Assembly (NCBI GenBank): GCA_036505795.1
Contig: DASXSU010000049.1
Location: 1 to 64,000 of the forward strand
Length of the DNA stretch: 64,000 nt
Source: NS-11 sp036505795
Lineage (GTDB): Bacteria > Nitrospirota > Nitrospiria > Nitrospirales > NS-4
Direction of reading: 5' to 3'
In this document: positions 7,501 through 16,141 of the stretch, piece after piece
How the letters are laid out: every line of letters starts with the position of its first letter
How positions within the stretch are numbered: the first letter of the stretch is position 1
Program-made: the position numbers and the translations under genes
The notes under the pieces: model-generated
The model's input: only the letters and a program-made list of their open reading frames with translations
What the model was told of the DNA's origin: nothing
Databases searched by the model: none

Positions 7501-7731
7501 TTAGTCCGAGGCGCTTGTGCGGCGTGGCGCTTGAGTTTTTTCTATCTTGTGATAGTACCGCCAGAGATATCCGTGATAATCGTCCAGTGTAGCGAGCAGG
7601 TAATGCAGCTCCACGGCGTCATTACCCTCAAGCGCGCCGACTAAGCGCGTGGACAGAAAATCGGCCAGAGCGCGGGTTTTCTCCACGGCCGTCAGTTGCT
7701 TCAAAGGTCCTCCGATTTTGTAGTCGCTCAT
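7501..7731 (-). CDS. Hypothetical protein, 76 aa
   Basis: A small acidic-to-neutral, probably helical cytoplasmic protein behind a good GAGGAG site. Its central part (NDAVELHYLLATLDDYHGYLW) is rich in aromatic residues. It lies 28 bp downstream of the membrane protein gene at 7760-8047 on the same strand and is probably its operon partner. It is not recognised as a known family. Confidence 0.6.
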   Translation of the reverse strand: MSDYKIGGPLKQLTAVEKTRALADFLSTRLVGALEGNDAVELHYLLATLDDYHGYLWRYYHKIEKTQAPRRTSASD

Positions 7732-7759
7732 GCAAGCTCCTCTTCTCAGCCTGTATTGA

Positions 7760-8047
7760 TTACTTTCGCCGTTGGAGAACCAGGATAAATACCATCAAGG
7801 TGGGAAGCGGCGCGAACACAAACGGCAGAACCCAGGGGAAGAGATTCACCCCCCGTAGACGGGCTTGATCAAACATCCAGACAAAGACCCACACGGCGAG
7901 GAGAACATAATTCACCAGGAGATATTGGATCATGTGGGCGGGGATAGTGCTCGTCCCTTGAGACGACGTCTGAAAGATTAAAAAGACCTCGAAGAGGACG
8001 AACAGAACCAGTGCGGCACGCGCGAACCGTTTGCTCCAGACAAACAT
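7760..8047 (-). CDS. Small integral membrane protein, three predicted helices
   Basis: This is a 95-residue hydrophobic protein with three predicted transmembrane stretches, around residues 9-28, 42-60 and 70-91. A charged loop (FDQARLRGVNLFPW) lies between the last two. The layout resembles small DUF2834-like membrane proteins, but I cannot assign it. GGGGAG precedes the ATG at good distance. It leads a probable two-gene unit with the 76-aa gene downstream. Confidence 0.65.
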   Translation of the reverse strand: MFVWSKRFARAALVLFVLFEVFLIFQTSSQGTSTIPAHMIQYLLVNYVLLAVWVFVWMFDQARLRGVNLFPWVLPFVFAPLPTLMVFILVLQRRK

Positions 8048-8145
8048 ATCGGTCTTCTCCCCGGTGTGGGTTACCTTGCTAAAGCTATGCTAAGATACCT
8101 TCGCTTTTTCGTAAAGTCTTTATTGCAACTTGAGGAGCGGGTGCT

Positions 8146-9099
8146 ATGCGAACGAGATGGTTCTCGGCAATACTGGCGAATTTCGTCATTGTCGCAGCGG
8201 CCTACGCGGAATCGCCCAGCATCCAAATTACGGCTCCCGCAAAGAACGCGGCGTTCAAACCGGGGACCTCCATCAAGATAGAGATAAGTATTCCGCCGGG
8301 CCTGCCTGTTGCAAAGGTGACCTATACCTTATTGGAGGAGGATCGGGCGCTGGAGGATAAAGTCGAACCCCCTCCGTCCAGCACCTCGGAGGTAGCACCC
8401 TTCGAGGCGGAACTGCCGATCCCGCAAGACGCGGTAGGGCCTTATCGCCTCCTTGCAGTCGCCCAGGTCAGGGAACGACGTGGATTTTACGTTCTGTTTG
8501 ATGAAACGTCGTTAAGCATAGTGCCGGACGTGCCGCTACAGGCGCTTCGATCTGAATCGCCGGTCCGGTTTACTAAGACCATCGGCGAGGTGCAAATACT
8601 CGCAATCCGTGGCCTCTATGCGGATCGCGTAGTCCGGGATCTCACATCGTCCGCCACAGGCACATCGTACCGGTCGAGCGATCCCTCGATCGTCAGGGTA
8701 AATGCGGACGGACGCGCGCAAGCGCTCGGGGAAGGGACAGCGGAGATTACTGCGCGAAATCAAGGCAAGGAAGACAGGATTCGAGCCATCGTAGCGGTGC
8801 GGAATACTGAGAATCGGCCGCCGGTCGCCCATGCCGGGCCGGATCAAACTGTGAAGCAAGGGTCCCGGGTACGATTGGACGCCATCGAGAGCGCCGACCC
8901 CGAGGGCGAGAATCCTTTCTATTATTGGTCCCAGGTCAACGGACTGCCCGTGGACCTGGTCGAACCTCTAAGCCTGCGTCCGTACTTTACCGCGCCGGTC
9001 GTATTGCGTCCCCATGTATTGAGGTTCCGCTTGATAGTGAAGGACAAGGAAGAGGCAGAGAGCTTTCCCGCCTATGTGAACGTGACGGTCGTGCCCTAG
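8146..9099 (+). CDS. Exported Ig-like/PKD-like domain protein
   Basis: A Sec signal peptide (cleavage expected after AAAYA) is followed by three beta-sandwich units. The N-terminal unit (about 23-130) resembles cadherin/Ig-like adhesive domains. The middle unit (about 145-218, SSDPSIVRVNADGRAQALGEG) matches bacterial Ig-like group 2. The C-terminal unit (about 222-317, starting NRPPVAHAGPDQTVKQGS) matches PKD/REJ-type domains. No catalytic motif or anchor is seen, so it is a secreted or periplasmic binding or structural protein. GAGGAG supports the ATG. It converges on the protein at 9209-10249 across a repeat-bearing spacer. Confidence 0.85.
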   Translation: MRTRWFSAILANFVIVAAAYAESPSIQITAPAKNAAFKPGTSIKIEISIPPGLPVAKVTYTLLEEDRALEDKVEPPPSSTSEVAPFEAELPIPQDAVGPYRLLAVAQVRERRGFYVLFDETSLSIVPDVPLQALRSESPVRFTKTIGEVQILAIRGLYADRVVRDLTSSATGTSYRSSDPSIVRVNADGRAQALGEGTAEITARNQGKEDRIRAIVAVRNTENRPPVAHAGPDQTVKQGSRVRLDAIESADPEGENPFYYWSQVNGLPVDLVEPLSLRPYFTAPVVLRPHVLRFRLIVKDKEEAESFPAYVNVTVVP

Positions 9100-9116
9100 A
9101 GCCATTTCACCCTACC

Positions 9117-9251
9117 TCACCCGCCCACCCCAAGCGCGCCAAGACGCGTCCCTTCCCGACGGCCTGCCGGGACAGGCTCTTTTCCCGAGCGACGCGCCCC
9201 TTCCGAAGTCACCCGCCCACCCTGGAGTCTGCCGGGACAGATTCATTTCCC
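9117..9251. repeat. Two degenerate copies of a GC-rich interspersed repeat
   Basis: TCACCCGCCCACCC occurs at 9117-9130 and again at 9209-9222. CTGCCGGGACAG occurs at 9164-9175 and 9229-9240, each followed by a pyrimidine-rich end with TTTCCC. Copy spacing differs because of an insertion or decay. The second copy contains the stop codon and last codons of the leftward gene. This looks like an old REP-like element; no transposase was seen nearby. Confidence 0.55.
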
Positions 9252-10249
9252 CCTGTGACCGCGCCTTTACCCTCGCACGATCCCGGCATGACGTAGAGAA
9301 GATAATTCCCCATGCCGTGAAGATCTACGCTCTCCTGGCGGTTCAGATGGTAGACCATGGTCATCTCGTAATCGTCTTTGGTACTGACTGGAAAGCCTTG
9401 TGTGCTGCTATAGATCTGGTGCGGAAGGAACCCGCGCAGATTACCGGTGATATCGACGTCCGGCACACTCCGCAAGAGCGTCTCATTCGTCGTTTTATTA
9501 TCGAGCGCAATGAGGAGCAGCCCATCGTGACCGTGGGGATACGCGTACTTTACGCATCCGTCGATCGTGAATTTCAGGGGCTTGGTATCGACCTGCACGA
9601 GCCCTACCGTCAACGCGCGCCCTTCATCCGACTCATTGGCAGGCCTTTTGCTGAATTGACTGTAACAGACGACATTCACCCCTACGGTATAGGCTTTCAC
9701 GGTCTTCATAGGCGCTCCGTCCGGAGCCAGATCCATCGTAAAGGTGGCCATGACGTCTTTGGTCGGAGGGACCTTGTGATAGAACGCGACGACGGCAATG
9801 AGCTTGCTGTCTTTTTTTATAGGCACGCCATACCCGGGGGGGAATTTCGCATCAGTGACCTCTATGCCGGCGCCCGCAAAATACGTGGGCTCACCTGGGC
9901 ATGAGAGGCTCTTTTCTTCCAGGTTCTGCAACAGAATATGGTGCAGGTATTGTCCCGGCAGCTCTCTTCCGTCTATTGTAAAAATCCGGGATTTAAATCC
10001 GGTGACGACCATGTCTTTGGGAGCCTTGAAAAAGTGTAAAGGTAAACTGGATGCAAGTTCACCGCTGTGCCCGGCCGGCAGATCGATCGGCCCGAAGGTT
10101 AGCGTAAGGGTATTGCCCTCGAGTGTGACCTTCGTTGCGCCTTTGCTTACAGATGCCGGCGCGCCATGGCCGGAGTGATTGCCGCTGTCGGCGAACGCCG
10201 CCGGCGCGACCCAAAAACCCGCGAATAACAAAACAAGGATCCGTCGCAT
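9209..10249 (-). CDS. Exported protein with PHM-like copper-site pattern
   Basis: The start ATG at 10249 has GGAGG five bases upstream; an earlier TTG is ignored. A Sec signal (cleavage near AAFA-DSG) leads to a 346-residue beta-rich protein with a His-containing mature N-terminus (NHSGHG). Histidines and methionine are spaced as in peptidylglycine hydroxylating monooxygenase: His103-His104, His158, His239-x-His241 and Met313, with six cysteines. In that family these bind two coppers in tandem beta-sandwich domains. This is inference from spacing; overall sequence identity is not obvious. It should be periplasmic. The extreme C-terminus lies in repeat DNA, so the natural end may have been altered. 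Confidence 0.6.
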   Translation of the reverse strand: MRRILVLLFAGFWVAPAAFADSGNHSGHGAPASVSKGATKVTLEGNTLTLTFGPIDLPAGHSGELASSLPLHFFKAPKDMVVTGFKSRIFTIDGRELPGQYLHHILLQNLEEKSLSCPGEPTYFAGAGIEVTDAKFPPGYGVPIKKDSKLIAVVAFYHKVPPTKDVMATFTMDLAPDGAPMKTVKAYTVGVNVVCYSQFSKRPANESDEGRALTVGLVQVDTKPLKFTIDGCVKYAYPHGHDGLLLIALDNKTTNETLLRSVPDVDITGNLRGFLPHQIYSSTQGFPVSTKDDYEMTMVYHLNRQESVDLHGMGNYLLYVMPGSCEGKGAVTGGNESVPADSRVGG

Positions 10250-10314
10250 AGAAACCTCCAATGGGGTAGTCGACCCAACTATGCACCATACAATACGCTT
10301 TTAGGTGTGTCCCA

Positions 10315-11202
10315 TCAACCTTTAGTAGGGTTCGTAGCTCCAGTGGGGAGCGCGGTGATCGGGCGGGCTTGAAGCAGGAAAATTCTTCCACTCTTGACCG
10401 CCCATTCAATATCGATCGGGCGCTGATATTCGCGTTCGACATCTAGAACGAGCGTCACAAGCGCCTGCAGTCGCTCCTCGGTAAGACTGACACTGTCACC
10501 GCGGCGATTAAGAATTTTTCTCGTGCGCTTGTCTATCACGAAATGATCGGGAGACACTCGCCCCTCAACGACTGCGGTCCCGAGCCCCAAACTCGACTCG
10601 ACGACAACTTGAGTCATGTCCCCTGCGACCGGATTGGCGGAAAACGCGACCCCTGAGACATCACTTGCGACCTGCTCTTGAATGATAACAGCGAGACGTG
10701 GTCGGGTCGGGTCAATCCCGCGATGTATTTTATAGAGCACGGTCCGATGATCAAGGCTCGAGGCAATTATAGCCGGAAGATTTGCGGGAACCCTGTCTGC
10801 ATTCACTCCGAGGACGGTCCTATATGCGCCGGCGAAGGAGGCGCTTTCCATGTCCTCTTCAGTAGATGATGAGCGCACTGCGAAGACGGAGTCCGTTTGC
10901 CAGTGCCCCAATTCCTCTGCCAACAGCTGATGCTGATCGGCGCTTAAGCAACGCTTCTCGATTATCCCTTGAAGACGTGAGCAGGTGACTGCAAGGGTTG
11001 CTGGCTCAGCGACAACAAAATCGTCCCATTCCCGGGCGGTGCGAAGATCTGCTAGCCATGGTTGAAAAAAAGATGTGGTAAGGATGAAGCCGGGGGGAAC
11101 CGGATGGCCCGCCTGAAACAGCCGCATCAAGGAGGCTGCCTTGCCGCCGACCTCCTCGACTCCGGGGATAGGATAATCGCTAAACCGGTATGAAAGCTTC
11201 AT
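10315..11202 (-). CDS. Stand-alone PEP synthase/PPDK N-terminal ATP-grasp protein
   Basis: At 295 residues it covers only the pyruvate/ATP-binding domain of PEP synthase and pyruvate phosphate dikinase. Visible motifs are VGGKAASLMRL near residue 19, VPPGFILTT, FAVRSSSTEEDMESASFAGAY around 107-127, and the C-terminal DIEWAVKSGRIFLLQARPI. The phospho-histidine swivelling domain and the PEP-binding barrel are missing, and no partner gene is adjacent. The reading frame looks intact, so this may be a dedicated partner of a separate His-domain protein, or a phosphotransferase for another substrate. It lies downstream of htpX behind a hairpin. Confidence 0.85.
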   Translation of the reverse strand: MKLSYRFSDYPIPGVEEVGGKAASLMRLFQAGHPVPPGFILTTSFFQPWLADLRTAREWDDFVVAEPATLAVTCSRLQGIIEKRCLSADQHQLLAEELGHWQTDSVFAVRSSSTEEDMESASFAGAYRTVLGVNADRVPANLPAIIASSLDHRTVLYKIHRGIDPTRPRLAVIIQEQVASDVSGVAFSANPVAGDMTQVVVESSLGLGTAVVEGRVSPDHFVIDKRTRKILNRRGDSVSLTEERLQALVTLVLDVEREYQRPIDIEWAVKSGRIFLLQARPITALPTGATNPTKG

Positions 11203-11262
11203 CCGGCCTACCGCTTTAGCTCCAATGGTTGACCGATTAGAATCGCCGCACTAGGGAGTAAC

Positions 11263-11292
11263 AAAGGGGGACAGTCATTACTGCCCCCCTTT
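11263..11292 (-). terminator. Terminator after htpX
   Basis: AAAGGGGGACAG pairs with CTGCCCCCCTTT (one bulge) around a 6-base loop. Read on the minus strand it lies just after the htpX stop and is followed by TTTGTTACT, a short U-rich tail. It separates htpX from the ATP-grasp gene. Confidence 0.65.
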
Positions 11293-11313
11293 GAAGATCG
11301 AACTTTTGTGGAT

Positions 11314-12207
11314 TTAGGCGAAGCGCTGCAGCGCCGCGATTCGCTCTTCAATCGGCGGATGCGTGGCAAATAGCTGCATCCAGCCGCCGGTGTCGCCGGA
11401 GATCTTCATGGTCGCGAGGGGATCGGCAAATGCATTTTGCGCCTCCGCCTGTTCGGCGAAGCGGCTGATGCCCTGTAGCGCCGAAATCATCGGAGCAGGT
11501 CCATAGGCTTTTGCCGAGAACCGGTCCGCTTCAAACTCCCGCCGCCGGGAATACCAGTTCACCACGATCATCGCGAGTATGCCAAGGGCGATCTGCAGAA
11601 CGATGGAGACGATAAAACCCAGGCCCGCCTGGTCGCGCTCCTCGAAGAGTCGGCGGACCCACAGCGCAATGAAGTACACGAACGTGTTCATCAGACCCAT
11701 CAGCACTGTGATGGTGAACATGTCGCCGTTCCAGACATGCCCCATCTCATGGGCGAGGACCGCGCGTATTTGCGCTTCGTTCATGTTCTCCAGCAGCCCC
11801 GTCGAGACCGCGACCATCGCGTTATTCTTCGTGGGCCCCGTCGCAAACGCATTCGGATCGGGGGCCTGAAAGATCCATACCTCGGGCATTTGAACATGAA
11901 GCCGCTGAGCAAGTTCCTGAACGGTACGAAACACGATCTCCTCTTGCCGTGTCCGTGGTTCCGTTACCTGGTAGCAGTCCAGCATCGCCCTGGCCATCTG
12001 CTTTGAGAAGAGCAGTGAGATGAAGGCCCCCCCGAAACCGAGAACCAGGGCATAGACCATTATCGACGCATTGATTGAACCACGCAGGTCGATCCCGAAG
12101 GCCGGCAATATCACGTTCGCCAGCACCTGGAATACGATGTATAACGTGATGGAGATCAACAGGTTGGAGAGAATCAGCAACCCTATCCCCTTGAACTTCT
12201 TAAGCAT
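11314..12207 (-). CDS. htpX: Membrane metalloprotease HtpX
   Basis: A 297-residue M48-family zinc protease of the inner membrane that degrades damaged membrane proteins together with FtsH. Two N-terminal membrane helices are followed by the zinc motif HEMGH (in VLAHEMGHVWNGD), two further helices, and the third ligand Glu in RRREFEADRFSAK. Length and order match the family. The divergent neighbour is a terpene synthase gene, with about 110 bp for both promoters. A strong hairpin follows the stop codon. In other bacteria htpX is envelope-stress induced; no operator was recognised here. Confidence 0.95.
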   Translation of the reverse strand: MLKKFKGIGLLILSNLLISITLYIVFQVLANVILPAFGIDLRGSINASIMVYALVLGFGGAFISLLFSKQMARAMLDCYQVTEPRTRQEEIVFRTVQELAQRLHVQMPEVWIFQAPDPNAFATGPTKNNAMVAVSTGLLENMNEAQIRAVLAHEMGHVWNGDMFTITVLMGLMNTFVYFIALWVRRLFEERDQAGLGFIVSIVLQIALGILAMIVVNWYSRRREFEADRFSAKAYGPAPMISALQGISRFAEQAEAQNAFADPLATMKISGDTGGWMQLFATHPPIEERIAALQRFA

Positions 12208-12320
12208 CTATATTTTCCTTCCTTACGGGCGACGGGAGGTAGGGGCCGCTCCGACACACCTCTCCCGCCACAGTAACGTATTGTTAACACTGAATTGGTG
12301 AGAGTCAAGCCTGTTTCAGC

Positions 12321-13406
12321 ATGGTATTGACCCCCAATAAGGAAGAGAGTATCAAAGCTCAGGTGGCGACGAAGCCTGCACCGGAAGGGCCGCTCTACTC
12401 TCTTCTTAAGTCAGTCTCAAGGTCATTTTATCTGACCCTGGCCATTCTTCCCCGCAATGTGCGGCCGCAGATGGCCCTGGCGTATCTCTATGCCCGTGCG
12501 GCCGATAGCATCGCGGATAGCCGTCTAATCCCGCGGGAGCACCGCCTGCACCAGCTCGTTCGCTTTCGGCAATGGATCGGAGATCCGGATAAGAACGGCT
12601 CGGTCTTGCGTGAGATTCAAGAGAGCCTTTCACCCGTCGGTCCGCAGTCAGATGAGCGAGTGCTTCTCGAACGCCTTGAAGATTGCCGTTATGTTTTCGA
12701 CACCTTTGACCGTGAGGACCAGGCTCGCATCCGTGAAGTTCTGGAAATTTTGACCGGCGGGATGGAGCGGGACTTGCGAGTCTTCCCAGGAGAGGACGAA
12801 CAGAATCTTGCCGCCCTCGCTACTATGGCTGATCTCGACGCCTATACCTATTCCGTCGCCGGCTGCGTGGGAGATTTCTGGACCCGGATGATGTGCGGGC
12901 ACCGGCCCGGATTCCGGGATTGGAATCCTGATGCGATGGCGAAGATCGGCGTGCAGTTCGGCAAAGGGCTCCAGCTCACCAATGTGCTCCGTGACATCGC
13001 CGGCGACCTTCGTCGGGGGCGCTGTTATATACCGGAGATGCTGTTGAAAGAGGCGGGGCTTAAACCGGTGGATCTTCTTCGCTCCGACGCCCTGCCGCAG
13101 TTCAAACCGGTCCTCCTTCAGTTGATTCGTGTCGCGCTTGATCATCTGGATCAGGGATGGTTGTACACAATGGCTATCCCTCGGCGGGAATGGCGGATCG
13201 GCCTTGCCTGTCTCTGGCCGGTGCTGTTCGCTGTCAAAACCCTGGGACGAATCACCGCGTCACGCCATCTGTTGGATGCCGGCACGATAATCAAAATGAC
13301 GCGACGCGAAGTCTATGGTGAGATGGTGTTTTCCGGCACGGCCTTCGGGTCGAGACGCCTACTGACGGCGCACTACGGCCGTTTAAGAAAACAGGTCGCC
13401 TGCTAG
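12321..13406 (+). CDS. Squalene/phytoene synthase family protein
   Basis: The 361-residue product carries both aspartate-rich prenyl diphosphate motifs: Asp62-x3-Asp66 in ARAADSIAD and Asp225-x3-Asp229 in NVLRDIAGDLRRGRCYIP, plus the early SRSFYLTL signature. The enzyme joins two prenyl diphosphates head to head, giving squalene (for hopanoids) or phytoene (for carotenoids). No hopanoid or carotenoid gene is adjacent, so the product cannot be fixed. The C-terminal hydrophobic part (LACLWPVLFAVKTLG) may dip into the membrane. The ATG lacks an obvious ribosome site. Confidence 0.88.
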   Translation: MVLTPNKEESIKAQVATKPAPEGPLYSLLKSVSRSFYLTLAILPRNVRPQMALAYLYARAADSIADSRLIPREHRLHQLVRFRQWIGDPDKNGSVLREIQESLSPVGPQSDERVLLERLEDCRYVFDTFDREDQARIREVLEILTGGMERDLRVFPGEDEQNLAALATMADLDAYTYSVAGCVGDFWTRMMCGHRPGFRDWNPDAMAKIGVQFGKGLQLTNVLRDIAGDLRRGRCYIPEMLLKEAGLKPVDLLRSDALPQFKPVLLQLIRVALDHLDQGWLYTMAIPRREWRIGLACLWPVLFAVKTLGRITASRHLLDAGTIIKMTRREVYGEMVFSGTAFGSRRLLTAHYGRLRKQVAC

Positions 13407-13431
13407 CATAGGCTTAGTGGGCAGGCCCGCG

Positions 13432-13740
13432 CTATTTCTGCTCGGAGTCGTTCTTGGTCGGCTCGAGGACCTTGGAGCCTTTTCGGAAGACGACATAGAT
13501 CGCCTGCGACGGGCAGGCATCCAGACACAGGCGGCAGGTTTCCAGACAGCGGGAGGAATCAAACTTGAAGGGCGGCGTTGAAAGCCACGCTCCTGTCGGG
13601 CAGACCGGAATACAAATGCCGTTGTGTGTACAGCGATCGGGGTGGCGGACGAGGTGGTCTCTGGACACCATCATCGGAGTGACTCCTTCAAACAAAGCTC
13701 GCGAAAAAAGCTCGAAGATATCCTTGGCGGGAACCGTCAC
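13432..13740 (-). CDS. 4Fe-4S ferredoxin-type protein
   Basis: The GTG at 13740 overlaps the stop of the upstream ferredoxin gene as GTGA, and this start is preferred over an open frame that runs further into that gene. The 102-residue product has one cysteine set Cys-x5-Cys-x3-Cys-Pro (CTHNGICIPVCP) and one Cys-x3-Cys-x2-Cys-x3-Cys-Pro (CLETCRLCLDACP). The first set lacks a fourth cysteine, so one cluster is expected with confidence and the second is doubtful. It probably passes electrons to or from the 2Fe-2S partner encoded just upstream. Confidence 0.85.
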   Translation of the reverse strand: MTVPAKDIFELFSRALFEGVTPMMVSRDHLVRHPDRCTHNGICIPVCPTGAWLSTPPFKFDSSRCLETCRLCLDACPSQAIYVVFRKGSKVLEPTKNDSEQK

Positions 13741-14111
13741 GCCTTCACGCTCGACGCTTCGGGACGGAGGGGACTCAAATCCCTCTTCGGGGGTCGATGC
13801 CCCGGCATCAGCAGGCGGTCCACGATTCGGCCTGCGATCACGTGCTGTTCCAGGATTTCCGTGATGTCCGCTTCGGTTCCAGCCCAGTACCATACGCCTT
13901 CTGGATAGATGACGATACTCGGGCCGTATTCACAGTGGTCGAGGCACCCCGCCTTGTTCGCGCGAACCAAGCCTTTGAGGCCGAGCCGATCCACTTCCTT
14001 TTTCATAAACTCCTGCAGCTTAACCGATCCGCTATCGGCGCAGCAGCCTCGCGGGTCGCCCTTGGGACGCTGGTTGATACACATAAAGATGTGACGGCTA
14101 AAGTCGGGCAT
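13737..14111 (-). CDS. Thioredoxin-fold 2Fe-2S ferredoxin
   Basis: A 124-residue protein starting RHIFMCINQRP, with cysteines at the first strand (Cys11), a later Cys-Cys pair (RGCCADSGS) and Cys-x3-Cys in AGCLDHCEYGP. This is the layout of the stand-alone thioredoxin-like (Shethna-type) ferredoxins and of NuoE-type subunits. It should carry one 2Fe-2S cluster in the cytoplasm. AAGGTGA precedes the ATG. It shares a GTGA overlap with the 4Fe-4S ferredoxin gene downstream and follows the zinc-ribbon gene by one base, so the three form a tight unit. Confidence 0.9.
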   Translation of the reverse strand: MPDFSRHIFMCINQRPKGDPRGCCADSGSVKLQEFMKKEVDRLGLKGLVRANKAGCLDHCEYGPSIVIYPEGVWYWAGTEADITEILEQHVIAGRIVDRLLMPGHRPPKRDLSPLRPEASSVKA

Positions 14112-14112
14112 G

Positions 14113-14511
14113 TCACCTTGAAACGGTCGGATAGGTCTCGAGCGAATGACGGAGGGCGGATACCTCGTCGGACTTTAGCAGTTGTTGCTTGAGGGTCGCT
14201 CCGGAGATCAGCGCGGCTATCTCTCTGAGCCGAAGTGTGGCACGTTGCAGTTGCTCGTTTTGGTTAAGAGCCGAAGGATCGCCTGTGTGCAACTTACCGA
14301 ACTCCTGTTGGATATCGCGGAAGTCTCGCTGCAGGTTTTTTTCCACCGAACAGGTATCACAATACCATTTAGGACTCAGATCGGCATTCGGCGACAGCCG
14401 GTCATAGACCCGGCCAAAGAAGTCCCGCCCGAGCGACAGTTTCATAATGGACACCCCGGAGGCGCCGCACCCATCGCACTTGCCGCTGTATGGCGACGTT
14501 TCATTAAACAA
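14113..14511 (-). CDS. Zinc-ribbon hypothetical protein
   Basis: The protein has Cys-x2-Cys (KCDGCG) near its start and Cys-x2-Cys (YCDTCSVEK) about 40 residues later, a likely zinc ribbon. A helical tail rich in Gln, Leu and Arg follows. The start is uncertain. A TTG at 14511 keeps both cysteine pairs and avoids the divergent gene; a longer frame reaches 14592 and would overlap that gene's start. It ends one base before the 2Fe-2S ferredoxin gene, so a redox-linked role is possible but unproved. Confidence 0.6.
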   Translation of the reverse strand: MFNETSPYSGKCDGCGASGVSIMKLSLGRDFFGRVYDRLSPNADLSPKWYCDTCSVEKNLQRDFRDIQQEFGKLHTGDPSALNQNEQLQRATLRLREIAALISGATLKQQLLKSDEVSALRHSLETYPTVSR

Positions 14512-14586
14512 AGTTCGAAAAGCATACACGAAAGCTCGGGAAGCTGTCCATATTGTGCTTTCGCGGCTGATCGTTGAAAATACGGT

Positions 14587-15045
14587 ATGCAAATGGGAAT
14601 CATAACGTTCACGGCGATCAGCCTACTGATGTTGTTCACCCCCTCCCAAGGATTGGAATTAGATCCGGTCGCGGAAGCGAAGCGGATAGAGACGGGCATG
14701 GCGCGGCTGTGCGGAGTTTGGGATTGGACCGTGCACTCTCATACCCTGCATCACCGTGAGGCTAAGTCGAAGATTGTCCTGCCGACGGCGGAATCTGCTG
14801 GCGTCGAGGGGCCCTCGCCGGCCGAGATCCGGATTTATGGCGATGCGGTCTATTTGCGCTGGAGCTACCCGGGTGGATACCAGGAAGACAGCCTGCTCCT
14901 CAACGACAATAAACGGCTTGAGGGGACCTTTCGCACCTCGACCGGCGCGGTTGGCGCAGTGAACGGGAAACGGCTCTCTTCGTGCCGGCAGACGAAAACA
15001 GAGCCAACCAAGCCTGAGGCGGCCCCAACGGAAGCCAAGCCATGA
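14587..15045 (+). CDS. Exported hypothetical protein upstream of ald
   Basis: A 152-residue protein with an N-terminal hydrophobic signal (IITFTAISLLMLFTPSQG) and a mature part with two cysteines (ARLCGVWDW and LSSCRQTK). The tail is rich in Pro, Thr, Glu and Lys and probably unstructured. The Trp-rich stretch GVWDWTVHSHT and the strand-like EIRIYGDAVYLRWSY suggest a small beta-barrel. The family is not recognised. The stop overlaps the alanine dehydrogenase ATG as ATGA, so the two are co-translated. An ATG two codons later is an alternative start; neither has a good ribosome site. Confidence 0.65.
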   Translation: MQMGIITFTAISLLMLFTPSQGLELDPVAEAKRIETGMARLCGVWDWTVHSHTLHHREAKSKIVLPTAESAGVEGPSPAEIRIYGDAVYLRWSYPGGYQEDSLLLNDNKRLEGTFRTSTGAVGAVNGKRLSSCRQTKTEPTKPEAAPTEAKP

Positions 15046-16141
15046 TCATTGGGGTGCCGAAAGAGATCAAGGACCAGGAGTTCCGGGTGGGGATGACGCC
15101 TGCGGGCGTGCGGGAACTAATTAAGGCCGGGCATCAGATCTTCATAGAGGCTGGAGCCGGCGTGGGGAGCGGATTCGAGGATGCGCAGTATAAGGAGGCG
15201 GGCGCGGAGCTGATCGGTGACAAAGCCCTGCTGTTTAGCCGCGCCGAGATGATCGTCAAGGTCAAGGAGCCTTTGCCTCCTGAATATCCTCTGTTCCATA
15301 GCGGCCAGACTCTCTTCACATATCTTCATCTTGCAGCGGATCGGCGTCTGACAGAAGCGCTGCTTGAGCGTCAGGTGTATGCCTTTGCCTACGAGACTGT
15401 AGAGCAACCGGATGGACAGTTGCCGATTCTTCGACCCATGAGTGAAGTCGCGGGGCGTCTCTCCGTTCAGATCGGCGCTCACTACCTTGAGCGCACCTAC
15501 GGTGGACGGGGGGTGCTCCTTGGCGGAATCCCCGGCGTCCCCAGCGGCAAGGTCGTCATTATAGGCGCGGGTTCCGTAGGCAGCCAGGCGGTTCAAATGG
15601 CGGTAGGGTTGGGGGCTCAGGTCACGGTCTTTAATCTCGATAGGGCCCGGTTGGAGGCGTTGGACACCGTATACCGGGGGCGTGTCGTCACGTGCGCGGC
15701 GAATCCGACGCTGGTTGAGGAAGCGGTGATCGAGGCGGATCTGGTGATCGGCGCAGTCTTGCTCACAGGAAGTCGGGCACCGAAAGTCGTCAGTCGGAAG
15801 ACGGTCGGCCGGATGAAAAAAGGTGCAGTGATTGTTGACGTCTCTGTGGATCAAGGTGGCTGCATCGAGACTATTCGCCCCACCACACACTCGGATCCGG
15901 TGTACGTGTTAGATGGGGTCTTGCATTATGCGGTCCCGAATATGCCCGGTATCGTCCCTCACACGTCGACTTTTGCCTTGACCAACGCCGCGTTTCCCTT
16001 TATTCTCCATTTGGCCGGTGCGGGAGCAGAACAGGCAGTTCGGTCCGACCCGGCTCTTGCCAAGGGCCTCAATCTGGCGCGCGGCTGGGTAACGTGCAAG
16101 GGCGTAGCCGAGGCTTTCGGAATGCCGTATCAACCAGGGAT

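Noticed and set aside
9317..9904. 195-codon rightward frame opposite the PHM-like gene
   Set aside because: The minus-strand product has a signal peptide, a good ribosome site and ordered metal ligands; the plus frame has none.
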